64,000 nt of DNA from Phaeodactylibacter luteus (GTDB taxonomy: Bacteria > Bacteroidota > Bacteroidia > Chitinophagales > Saprospiraceae), in assembly GCF_007993045.1 (NCBI RefSeq), contig NZ_VOOR01000006.1, forward strand, positions 1 through 64,000, given 5' to 3'. Both the position numbers and the translations under genes were made by a program. This document shows positions 53,583 to 61,438 of the stretch, piece after piece. The notes beneath the pieces were generated by a model, which was not told the DNA's origin, made no database searches, and saw nothing but the letters and a program-made list of their open reading frames with translations. Every line of letters starts with the position of its first letter. Positions within the stretch are counted from its first letter, which is position 1.

Positions 53583-55229
53583 CTAATCCTTACGGACCTC
53601 AGCAACGGGCATTTTTTGGTCATAGTGCCCAGTCAGGGTAGGCGTCTGCACATTGCCTGTGTACCGCCGTACTTGCTGGTGCACATAATCGAAAAGCTCT
53701 TGTATGGAGACAATGAGGTCGTGGTTGAGGTCTGCTTCCCCCTTTAGCCCGCGGATCAGGAAATGGCTGAAGATGCCAGAGCGCAGCCCCCCATCTTCTA
53801 GGGAATACTCTTCGCCTTTAGAGGACATAAGCAGTGCCAGGCCGCCTTTTGTGTTTTCGAAGGCTTGGTAAAGGCGGCTAAGGTCGCTGCCCGCAGCGCT
53901 GCGCCTAGCCAATAGGCTGCCCGAGTGGCAGGCATCCGCCAAAACGACTTTGTGCTTGGCTTTGCTGTTCTCCAAGAGGAATTTGATGTCCTCATGCCTT
54001 AGCTGATTGTGGTAGCCATCGTAGTCTACGGGCAGGAAAGAGCCCTGCAGCCCATGGCCAGAGAAGTAAAACAGGATGACATCGTTCTCGTCGGCCCGCA
54101 TGAAAGTGGTGCGCATAGCTTCCTTGATGTTGCGGTAAGTAGCGTCCTCGTCGATGAGCAGCCGCACTTGATCGTCGGGCAGTGCGCCGCCCTGCGGGCT
54201 TTTCAGGAAAGCGTAGAGCTGGTAGGCATCATCATCAGTATACCTCAGTGCTGGCATGTAAGTATAGGAGGCTGCACCTACGACCACCGCCCAGATTTTC
54301 ACCTGTGGGTCTCGCTCAACGGTGACCATCGGCTGATTGTCCAGCCCTCCTTCTACAAACAGCTTTTTGGCTGGCTTGCCAAAGTCCCATATCGCGCCTA
54401 CGACCCGGCCGCTAGCATAGTACATTACCCCCCTGCCATGAGGCGTATGGGCTTTCCAGCTGCCCTCGTAGCGGCTCCCGCTATGGTAAAAGACGGTGCC
54501 TTGCCCTTCAGGCTGCCCTTGGAAAAAATCCCCAACGTAAAGGGAGCCATCTTGGTAGCGGAATTTGCCTTTGCCCGAAGCGCAGTCTATAGCATTGCAG
54601 TTGCGCAGGGCCGAGGTGTCCCCTTGATAGCCGTATTTGCTCCAATCGGCCAGGTATTGCCCATTGGCCCATTCCCCGGTGATCTCCTCCCCATCGGGGA
54701 AGGAAAGGTGCCCTCTGCCGTGCCGCTCGTTGTCTTTCCACTGCCCATCGTAGACAGAGCCGTCCGAATAGGCCATTTCTCCTATACCGTTGAATTGCCC
54801 GGCCATGAAGCCGCCTTCGTAACGGTCCCCGTTCGCAAAGTAGAACGAGCCTTTGCCAGATTGCTGCCCGTTGACCCACCTGCCCTCGTAGCGGTTGCCA
54901 TTGGCGTAGGCCATAATGCCTTTGCCATGGAATTTATTGTCGATAAAGTCTCCAGTGTACTTGTCCCCGTTGGGGTAAGTGAGGATGCCACGGCCCTCCT
55001 TGTAGCCGTCTTTCCAGTCGCCTTGGTATTCACGCCCATCGGAAAAAAACAACGCCCCTTTGCCCTGAGGCTTCCCGTCCCGGAACTGCCCTTCATAGCG
55101 TGCGCCACTGGGATAGATGCAGGCCCCTTTGCCATCGATGCAGTTGCCGTCCAAGCAATTGATCTGCGCCTGGGACAGCCAGGGGGAAAGAAAAAAAACG
55201 CAAAGAATAGTAAATGCAGCCCTCCTCAT
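53583..55229 (-). CDS. Exported MORN-repeat protein with C-terminal caspase-like domain
   Basis: 548 residues with a signal peptide (MRRAAFTILCVFFLSPWLSQ). Residues about 30-290 carry ten MORN repeats of 23 residues (for example YEGQFRDGKPQGKGALFFSD and YPNGDKYTGDFIDNKFHGKG). Residues about 310-540 are a C14-type caspase/metacaspase domain: IWAVVVGAASYTYMPALRYT with DDDAYQLYAFLKSPQGG, catalytic His in FYFSGHGLQGSFLPVDYDG (about 391) and Cys in VLADACHSGSLL (about 434). Both catalytic residues are present, so it is likely an active Cys protease acting in the periplasm or at the surface. Targets are unknown. It stands alone, with repeat elements on both sides. Confidence 0.92.
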   Translation of the reverse strand: MRRAAFTILCVFFLSPWLSQAQINCLDGNCIDGKGACIYPSGARYEGQFRDGKPQGKGALFFSDGREYQGDWKDGYKEGRGILTYPNGDKYTGDFIDNKFHGKGIMAYANGNRYEGRWVNGQQSGKGSFYFANGDRYEGGFMAGQFNGIGEMAYSDGSVYDGQWKDNERHGRGHLSFPDGEEITGEWANGQYLADWSKYGYQGDTSALRNCNAIDCASGKGKFRYQDGSLYVGDFFQGQPEGQGTVFYHSGSRYEGSWKAHTPHGRGVMYYASGRVVGAIWDFGKPAKKLFVEGGLDNQPMVTVERDPQVKIWAVVVGAASYTYMPALRYTDDDAYQLYAFLKSPQGGALPDDQVRLLIDEDATYRNIKEAMRTTFMRADENDVILFYFSGHGLQGSFLPVDYDGYHNQLRHEDIKFLLENSKAKHKVVLADACHSGSLLARRSAAGSDLSRLYQAFENTKGGLALLMSSKGEEYSLEDGGLRSGIFSHFLIRGLKGEADLNHDLIVSIQELFDYVHQQVRRYTGNVQTPTLTGHYDQKMPVAEVRKD

Positions 55230-55584
55230 GATTGCTTAATGTTTTTTGGTTCAAAAGGGAATGGATACCGCTCCCCGAAGGTTTAGGCCGCCCCAAACGA
55301 TTGGGGAGCGGTGATTGCTAATGCGCTGCATGAGCGGCTGTCAGAAGGAAACGGTTTTTCCTGTAAAGCAGGCCGTAGCTGCAGAGCATATGAGGAGTAG
55401 GGGGTATGCCATATAGGGGGCAGAAGTTTACGTTAGGAAAAGCAGCGCGCTGGCTCGAATTACGCCATTCAAAACTGAATCCTGGGCTCCCGTATTGCAG
55501 CCCCACCTATCTTTTAATGAAATATTAGCAAATCATCAATATCAAGGCTTCGCTTGCATAATGCAGATGGGCGTGAGCCATCAT

Positions 55585-55795
55585 GTCGCAGGCGTTTACC
55601 TTTTTGGGCTTTAGCCTGGCATTGGCCTAGCGCTGCGAAGGGGCGGCAGGCCTGATAAGGCCGAGCGGACAGCGAGCCCCGGAGCATAGCGGCACCTGCC
55701 GGCAGGCAGGGGCAGGCCCCTATCCTTGCGGAGGGGGCAGGCCTTCAAAAAAATGGCAATCTGGTTTGCGCCCGGGCAGATGGGCTACGCCTAAG
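55585..55795 (+). repeat. GC-rich dispersed intergenic repeat, copy 7 (family R), most complete
   Basis: Forward copy with both flanks: GTCGCAGGCGTTTACCTTTT on the left and GGCAATCTGGTTTGCGCC on the right, and the central blocks GGCCTAGCGCTGCGAAGGGG, GAGCGGACAGCGAGCCCCGG, AGCATAGCGGCACCTGCCGG and CCTATCCTTGCGGAGGGGGC. Taken with copy 4 it defines a unit of about 190-210 bp. The rest of the gap 55230-55919 shows no gene and ends in the promoter of the DUF4920 gene. Confidence 0.9.
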
Positions 55796-55835
55796 CGTTC
55801 ATGCCCTGCTTTTTGCGCTGCCTGCAGCCCCCCAC

Positions 55836-55866
55836 TTTCATTTCCGTTGGGAAGCGCCTATCTTTG
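55836..55866 (+). promoter_or_regulatory. Promoter of the DUF4920 lipoprotein gene (TTTC, 19 nt, TATCTTTG)
   Basis: TTTC at 55836-55839 and TATCTTTG at 55859-55866 are 19 nt apart and match the Bacteroidetes promoter (TTTG/TAnnTTTG) with one mismatch. The start codon is 54 nt downstream. Confidence 0.8.
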
Positions 55867-55919
55867 CAGTCTGCTCCGGGCAGGAAGCCGGGGCGGTTTC
55901 GCACTTAAAAAACACAAAC

Positions 55920-56450
55920 ATGTTGAAAAAAACATTCTTGGCAGGCTTCTGTGCTGCCGCGCTCTTTTCTTGCAGCAACGAGGCTGCGAACTCCGAAACA
56001 GCACAAACTGAGCCAGCTGCAACAGAGCAGGCCGCTGTCCCTACCTATGAATCCTTTGGGGAGGAAATTGATGCAGAAGGCACCATTTCTTACCAGGACC
56101 TACAGCTGAAAATGGCAGAAGCGGAGGCTGACTCCGTGGCCGTTAAATTCACTGGCGTTGTAGAGGAAGTATGCCAGGCCAAAGGCTGCTGGATGACTAT
56201 TGCATCTGATGATGAAGGGCAAGAGCCCATCATGGTCCGTTTCAAGGATTACGGCTTCTTTATGCCTAAGGATATCGCGGGCAAGAAAGTCATTATGGAA
56301 GGTTTTGCCTTCACGGAGGAGACCCCCGTCGACGAGCTGCGCCACTATGCAGAAGATGCGGGCAAGTCGGCAGAAGAGATCGCGTCCATCACTGAGCCGA
56401 AACGGGAAACCAAGTTCTTGGCTAGCGGCGTGCTGCTTGTGAAGGAGTAA
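55920..56450 (+). CDS. DUF4920-domain lipoprotein
   Basis: 176 residues with a lipoprotein signal (MLKKTFLAGFCAAALFSCSN; Cys18 is the likely lipidation site). After an Ala/Glu/Thr-rich linker (to about 40) comes a beta-barrel-like domain matching DUF4920: FTGVVEEVCQAKGCWMTIAS (two Cys), then MVRFKDYGFFMPKDIAGKKV, and a C-terminal FLASGVLLVKE strand. It is anchored in a membrane facing the periplasm. Function unknown; the OB-like fold with two Cys could bind a metal, which is inference. Monocistronic. Confidence 0.87.
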   Translation: MLKKTFLAGFCAAALFSCSNEAANSETAQTEPAATEQAAVPTYESFGEEIDAEGTISYQDLQLKMAEAEADSVAVKFTGVVEEVCQAKGCWMTIASDDEGQEPIMVRFKDYGFFMPKDIAGKKVIMEGFAFTEETPVDELRHYAEDAGKSAEEIASITEPKRETKFLASGVLLVKE

Positions 56451-56485
56451 GCGCTGCCAGATCGATGCCCTGAACGCAAGCAAAG

Positions 56486-56519
56486 CACTACAGGCCAGCT
56501 TTACTGCTGGCTTGTAGTG
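56486..56519 (+). terminator. Terminator-like hairpin after the DUF4920 gene
   Basis: CACTACAGGCCAGC pairs with GCTGGCTTGTAGTG (one G-T pair) around TTTACT. No T tract follows, so it may act as an mRNA 3' stabiliser instead of a terminator. It lies 36 nt after the stop codon. Confidence 0.65.
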
Positions 56520-56731
56520 TCAGATTTGCCGGTTGCATTGAAATAAATGGCGGTGCTCAGCCGTTACAGGGTTTCTATGGCTAAATGTCGTTGGTTATCA
56601 GTTATTTCTGTGCAGTCTAATGCTGCTGCCTTGATTCTTTGCGCTGAAACCACCATCTTATAAGCTATGATTAGGCGACAATGATAGGGTAGCCTGCGCG
56701 CCATACCTCTGACTGCCACTAAATCTCAAGT

Positions 56732-57325
56732 ATGAACTTCCACGCGGCGAAAGCTTTCATCCTAGATAAATTAGAGACGGAACTCGATGGCCAGCTTTAT
56801 TACCATGGCATACATCACACCCTCGATGTGCTGTATACAGTAGAAGAGCTGTGCTATTACGAAAAGGTGACCCCCTATGAGGAAATGCTACTGAAAACAG
56901 CTGCCCTCTTCCACGATTCTGGTTTTACCATCGATAGCAAAGAGCATGAACAGCTGGGCTGCAATATTGCCCGCGATCATTTGCCAAGGTATGGTTATAA
57001 CGAAGAAGAGATCGAACAGATTTGTGGCATGATCATGGCGACCAAGGTGCCGCAAGCCCCTCAAAACTATCTGGAGGAAATTATGTGCGATGCCGATCTG
57101 GATTATCTCGGCCGCGATGATTTTTACGATATCGGCAATACTTTGTTCGAAGAGCTGAAAGCGGGCAAAGTATTGGCCTGCGAAGAGAAGTGGAACCGCA
57201 TTCAGGTCAGTTTCCTCGAGAGCCATTCTTTTTTTACCCGCACCAACCTCAAACGCCGCGCGCCCAAAAAACAGCGCTACCTCAATGAGCTGAAAGATAT
57301 AGTGGCTTCTTACGAAAAAAAATAA
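56732..57325 (+). CDS. HD-domain phosphohydrolase
   Basis: 197 residues, soluble and mostly helical. The HD superfamily ligands are present: His in YYHGIHHTLDVLY, His-Asp in ALFHDSGFTID (about 64) and Asp in IMCDADLDYLGRDDF (about 120). Members hydrolyse cyclic or other nucleotides or act as stringent-response hydrolases; the substrate is not clear from this sequence. It has a basic C-terminal end (RAPKKQRYLNELKDIVASYE). Its gene is single, and the upstream 280 nt shows the hairpin at 56486 and no clear promoter. Confidence 0.9.
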   Translation: MNFHAAKAFILDKLETELDGQLYYHGIHHTLDVLYTVEELCYYEKVTPYEEMLLKTAALFHDSGFTIDSKEHEQLGCNIARDHLPRYGYNEEEIEQICGMIMATKVPQAPQNYLEEIMCDADLDYLGRDDFYDIGNTLFEELKAGKVLACEEKWNRIQVSFLESHSFFTRTNLKRRAPKKQRYLNELKDIVASYEKK

Positions 57326-57537
57326 CTGCGCAAAGCAGCGCCGGGGCACACCAAGCCGTTTACCCTATAGTTTGATGATATAGGCGTAAATTCTGTAAGC
57401 AGCCCCTAAATACACTCACTAGTTCGAAAGATAGGGGCTGCCTACTTTCTCCTCTCCCAATCGGCTTCTTTTCCTTCTCCCTTTTTCGGTATTGCGTATC
57501 TTTATAGCGGTTTAGTTATAAAGCCAAGGATTTATCC

Positions 57538-57706
57538 TAGTGCCTCAAGCCATAAATCCTTGCCACCCCAAGTTTCGTTCTTTTCCGCCTAACTCTTCGT
57601 TAAAGAACCGCTCCTTTAGCTCGGGCTAAAGTCGCGAACCTTCGCCTTGATTAGCCGGAAAATAACTTCAACTTAAGTATCAGAGATTTATGGCTTAAGG
57701 CACTAG
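57538..57706 (+). repeat. Nested-hairpin dispersed element (family H), copy C
   Basis: 169 bp, almost the same as copy A. The outer arms (TAGTGCCTCAAGCCATAAATC and GATTTATGGCTTAAGGCACTA) pair better than in copy A, and the apical CTTTAGC/GCTAAAG hairpin is kept. It lies upstream of the large T9SS protein; the rest of 57326-57850 shows nothing. Confidence 0.92.
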
Positions 57707-57850
57707 CCTACTGTACCGGCATGCCCGGGAGGATCCTGGCGGAGCCGCTAAATTTGAGCTTAGCGGAGATGCCAGGGTTGTAAATCGTTGATTTGCAATA
57801 GGATCGAGCTCCAAATATGCTCTTGGCCTCAAAGATTAAAAAACGCCTTT

Positions 57851-60800
57851 ATGCCCAAGTTACTGTACTACCTCCTCTTGGTTCTATCCCTTGTCTTAGC
57901 ACGCGCTCACAATAGCACAGCCCAATGTACTTGGCTGGCTGCCGACGCCTTTGATTATCCGGCAGGCGAGCCCCTGCACGGGCAGGCCGGAGGTGCGGGC
58001 TGGGCAGGCCCCTGGCAGGTGCAAAATGAAGATGTATTGCTGCCGGGGTATCAGGTAGAGGCCGGCAACCCATTAATCTATAATGGTTTGCTGAGCTCTA
58101 CAGCCTACGTCAGCGGTGGCAGGGCTTACCTGACTTCGGGGCGGCGGCTCAATACCTCCGAAGGGGGGGCATTCGCCGATTTTGTTTCTGGCGAGCTGCC
58201 ATATATAGGCGGGGCTCCACAGGGCGATACCCTTTGGATGAGCGCGGTGTTGCGGCACGATGCTGGCAATGGTGCGCCGGCTTATCTCGATCTGACCAAT
58301 TCAGATCTGCCAGCGTGCAACAGCTATGAGTTTTGCAGCGATCAGCGCATAGGCATTGGGTATTTTGGGCAGGCATCTGATGTGAACGGCGAGCCGCGTT
58401 GGTCGCTCAGGCTAGGGGAGGAAGTCTTGCCCTCTGCAGCAGCTGTTGCTCCGGGGGCATCGGCCCTTTTGGTACTGAGGCTGGCCTTCCACACCGGGGC
58501 CACCCACGCAGCTTTATTTGTCAGCCCGGAAGAACTGGGCGGGCAGCCCCCCTCCGCCCCTGATGTAGCAGCTGCAGCCCCGGAAGCTTACCTGCTCCGG
58601 AGCCTGGCCTATTTTGGGGGCAGCCAGCCCGGCTTCAGCTCCTTGGACGAGGTGCGCTTTGCCAGGTCTTTTGCCTGTGCTGCTCCTGATGAAGATACTG
58701 TTGTCGATGAACCACCGGTGGCAAATATCATGGTTTCTCCTGAGTCTACAGGCATAGCTCCATTGCCCCTGATGTTCGATGGGAGCTCATCCATAGACCC
58801 TGAAGGCGGGGAGCTGTCTTACCTTTGGGACTTTGGCGATGGCAGCCCCACTGTAGCCGGCCCTACTGCTGCCCATACCTACACCGATGGCGGAGGGCAG
58901 GTGACGGCCTCCCTGACGGTCACAGATGAGGCTGGGCAGCAAAGTACAGCATTTGCTGCCATTACCCTGCTCGGCCCGGATGGCACTTTCCCTTGTTTGT
59001 CTACCGTTACGGCTTTGGCCATGGCCGATTGCTCTGGAAACGGTGCACAGTTGCGCATTAATACACCTAATGAGAGCGTTTCTTATACCCTTGCCCACGA
59101 TGGGATAAACCTGCCACCGGGCACGGATGGGCTGCATACAGGGTTGAGCGCAGGCCTGTACGAGCTGGCCGTCATGGGCGAAAATGGCTGTTCGGAGAGC
59201 CGGGTGCTTGAGGTACAAGTGGACAGCTCAGCTTGCGAAGGTTGGAGCCCGGGCAACAAAGCGATGCTGATCGGGACCAACATCAATGGGCAGGCAGATT
59301 GGATGCCGCACCGGCCGTTCCGCAATTTTCTCAAAAATACCCGGGGCGCCCCAATCCCTTATACCACGGACTGCAGTTGCTGGTCGTTGGACGACCCGGA
59401 GGCGGTGCTCTCGCAAATGGCTTTCGATGAAAATGGTTATCCCGTCGGGCTCCCTCAGGCAACAACCGAAGGGGACGTCCGGCTACGCTTTTTCGTGTCG
59501 GCGGAAGGGCAGAATATGCGCCCCGGCGAAACTTACGTACTGCTTTACGAGGGTGTGGGCGAAGTGAGCGTGCACGGTACGCTTGGGGCAGTGAGCGCAG
59601 CGCCCGGCCGGGTTCAATTTGAGCTGGAAACGGATGGTACTTTCTGGTTTCATCTTGAGGCCTCCCAAGCAGATGACCCTGTACGGGATATCCGTGTGGT
59701 TAGGCTAGCAGACGAAGGGGCCGACCTGCAGGCTGCGCCCTTCTATGACAAATTCTTAGAGCGCCTTGAGCCTTTTCAATCCCTGCGTTTCATGGATATG
59801 ATGCATACCAACAACAACCCTCTGACAGATTGGGGGAGCCGGCCATTGCCAGCAGATTATACCTACGGCACAGCAGCAGGAGCCCCTTACGAAGTATTGA
59901 TACAGCTTGCCAATACCCTGCAGAAAGATATTTGGGTGTGTGTGCCCCATCAGGCAGACGAAGCGTATGTCCGGCAGATGGCCGAGCTCTTCCATGATGA
60001 GCTCGACCCCGGGCTGATGGTATTCTTGGAGTACAGCAATGAAGTTTGGAACTGGATTTTTGACCAGGCCCACTACAACGTGGAGCACAACCCTCTGGGC
60101 TTGATGTATGGCCGGGCTATGGCGGTAAAGGCACAACGGGTATTCCGGATTTGGCATGAAGTATTTGGTGATGAGCGGTGCAGGGTCAAACGGGTCTTGG
60201 GGCTGCAAGGGGGATTCAACTACCTCAATGAGCACATCTTGGCACATCTACCGCAGGAGGAGTGGGACTTTGGCTCGCCTACACATTATTTTGGCCTCGA
60301 CCATGGGGAGACTGGCTCACCGAGGCTGGACCTGCTAGGCAGTTCAGCTACGGTTGCAGATGTAATGGCGAACGCCCGGCACAGCTTCAGCAGCTTCAGT
60401 CAGGCGGTTCGTCAGGATTACCGCAACGTGCAGGTCTATGGCAAGGAGGTCATTACTTATGAAGGAGGGCAGCACTTCGTCGGCAACGTTTTTGGCATTC
60501 CTTACCCTTATCAGCAGGCGATGTGGGATGCGCAGCACACAGAAAGCATGTACGAATTGTACGAAGATGTGCTAGACTCCCTGCGGGCTTGGGGCTGCCG
60601 TATGGCAACAAATTTCAGCCTGGCTGGCCAGCAGGAGAGCATATATGGCTCTTGGGGTGTGCTTGATGATATAGATCAGGAAGGGCCATTTGCGGCAACT
60701 GCTCCAAAGTACCAGGTACACTTGGACAATATGCCGGCTATTGAGGCTGTGGCTGCTCAGCGCATGGCCTGGTTAGACTGTGCGCCGGTCGTAGGCAGTA

Positions 60801-61039
60801 GTAGGGAAGCGGGTACCGCTGTTGCGGGAAAAGAGGTTTTGATCTACCCGAACCCGGGGCAGGACTGGCTTTTCTTAGAATACGATGGGCCTGCTGAGGA
60901 GACTTGGCTAATGGACTGGGCAGGCAGGGCTCTTGCCAGGGGCGCCCAAAAAGAGTTTTATGTGCCGCACTGCCCGCCCGGGCTATACCTCGTGCGTGTA
61001 GGCGACACCCTGCTCAAATGGGTTAAGGCTGGCAACTGA
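57851..61039 (+). CDS. T9SS-exported PKD protein with glycosidase-like domain
   Basis: 1,062 residues from ATG 57851 (signal peptide MPKLLYYLLLVLSLVLARAH); an ATG 21 codons upstream has no signal. Residues about 25-285 form a jelly-roll-like N-terminal region opening with AADAFDYPAGEPLHGQAGGA. A PKD domain follows at about 290-375 (PLPLMFDGSSSIDPEGGELS, YLWDFGDGS). At about 475-960 is a TIM-barrel-like region with MVFLEYSNEVWNWIF (Glu candidate acid/base, about 726) and KEVITYEGGQHFVG (Glu candidate nucleophile, about 868). A T9SS sorting domain (IYPNPGQDWLFLEYDG) covers about 995-1062. It is likely a secreted or surface glycoside hydrolase-like protein; the substrate is unknown. Confidence 0.88.
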   Translation: MPKLLYYLLLVLSLVLARAHNSTAQCTWLAADAFDYPAGEPLHGQAGGAGWAGPWQVQNEDVLLPGYQVEAGNPLIYNGLLSSTAYVSGGRAYLTSGRRLNTSEGGAFADFVSGELPYIGGAPQGDTLWMSAVLRHDAGNGAPAYLDLTNSDLPACNSYEFCSDQRIGIGYFGQASDVNGEPRWSLRLGEEVLPSAAAVAPGASALLVLRLAFHTGATHAALFVSPEELGGQPPSAPDVAAAAPEAYLLRSLAYFGGSQPGFSSLDEVRFARSFACAAPDEDTVVDEPPVANIMVSPESTGIAPLPLMFDGSSSIDPEGGELSYLWDFGDGSPTVAGPTAAHTYTDGGGQVTASLTVTDEAGQQSTAFAAITLLGPDGTFPCLSTVTALAMADCSGNGAQLRINTPNESVSYTLAHDGINLPPGTDGLHTGLSAGLYELAVMGENGCSESRVLEVQVDSSACEGWSPGNKAMLIGTNINGQADWMPHRPFRNFLKNTRGAPIPYTTDCSCWSLDDPEAVLSQMAFDENGYPVGLPQATTEGDVRLRFFVSAEGQNMRPGETYVLLYEGVGEVSVHGTLGAVSAAPGRVQFELETDGTFWFHLEASQADDPVRDIRVVRLADEGADLQAAPFYDKFLERLEPFQSLRFMDMMHTNNNPLTDWGSRPLPADYTYGTAAGAPYEVLIQLANTLQKDIWVCVPHQADEAYVRQMAELFHDELDPGLMVFLEYSNEVWNWIFDQAHYNVEHNPLGLMYGRAMAVKAQRVFRIWHEVFGDERCRVKRVLGLQGGFNYLNEHILAHLPQEEWDFGSPTHYFGLDHGETGSPRLDLLGSSATVADVMANARHSFSSFSQAVRQDYRNVQVYGKEVITYEGGQHFVGNVFGIPYPYQQAMWDAQHTESMYELYEDVLDSLRAWGCRMATNFSLAGQQESIYGSWGVLDDIDQEGPFAATAPKYQVHLDNMPAIEAVAAQRMAWLDCAPVVGSSREAGTAVAGKEVLIYPNPGQDWLFLEYDGPAEETWLMDWAGRALARGAQKEFYVPHCPPGLYLVRVGDTLLKWVKAGN

Positions 61040-61438
61040 TCTATGGGGTGCGGTGCTTTTTTGATCGCTGTGTTTAAAGGGTGGGGATCCTATCCATCAG
61101 CTTCCGGATAGGGAAGCGGTTTTCGGGCAGTTCGAATCCATGGCTTCTAAAATTAGGGGGGGGAGCAGATTGAGCTGCTGAACCATAGGCTGGATAGTGC
61201 CTTCCGCTTGAATGCTGAAGGATTTGGCCTCAGCCGGTACTTCAATGATCAATCTGCTGGCATCCGTATCCCGTAAATTGTTGGGCAGGAGCACTGCACA
61301 TGGACATGCCAGTTATGACGTCACTTTGTGATTTTATCCGTTGGGTATGCTGCGGTTACTGGGAAGAGGCACAAGCAAGGGCTGCCAACTCTGAAGTAGC
61401 GGCAGGCCCTGCTTGTCGGACCCTCTCAGCTGTGCCCG
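61040..61438. other. Gap between the T9SS protein gene and the OmpA-family gene, no clear gene
   Basis: A minus-strand frame of 65 codons at 61097-61294 (GTG start, RLIIEVPAEAKSFSIQAEGT) has protein-like composition but no support; upstream it is stopped within seven codons. It could be a remnant. No strong terminator hairpin was found for the two converging genes. Confidence 0.5.

Noticed and set aside
54009-55286. 425-codon plus-strand frame opposite the MORN-caspase gene
   Set aside because: It is a shadow: repeated MORN DNA gives a long antisense frame. The minus-strand gene has catalytic motifs and a signal peptide.
55318-55506. 62-residue minus frame upstream of the MORN-caspase gene
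   Set aside because: Short, no recognisable pattern, and composed of intergenic sequence.
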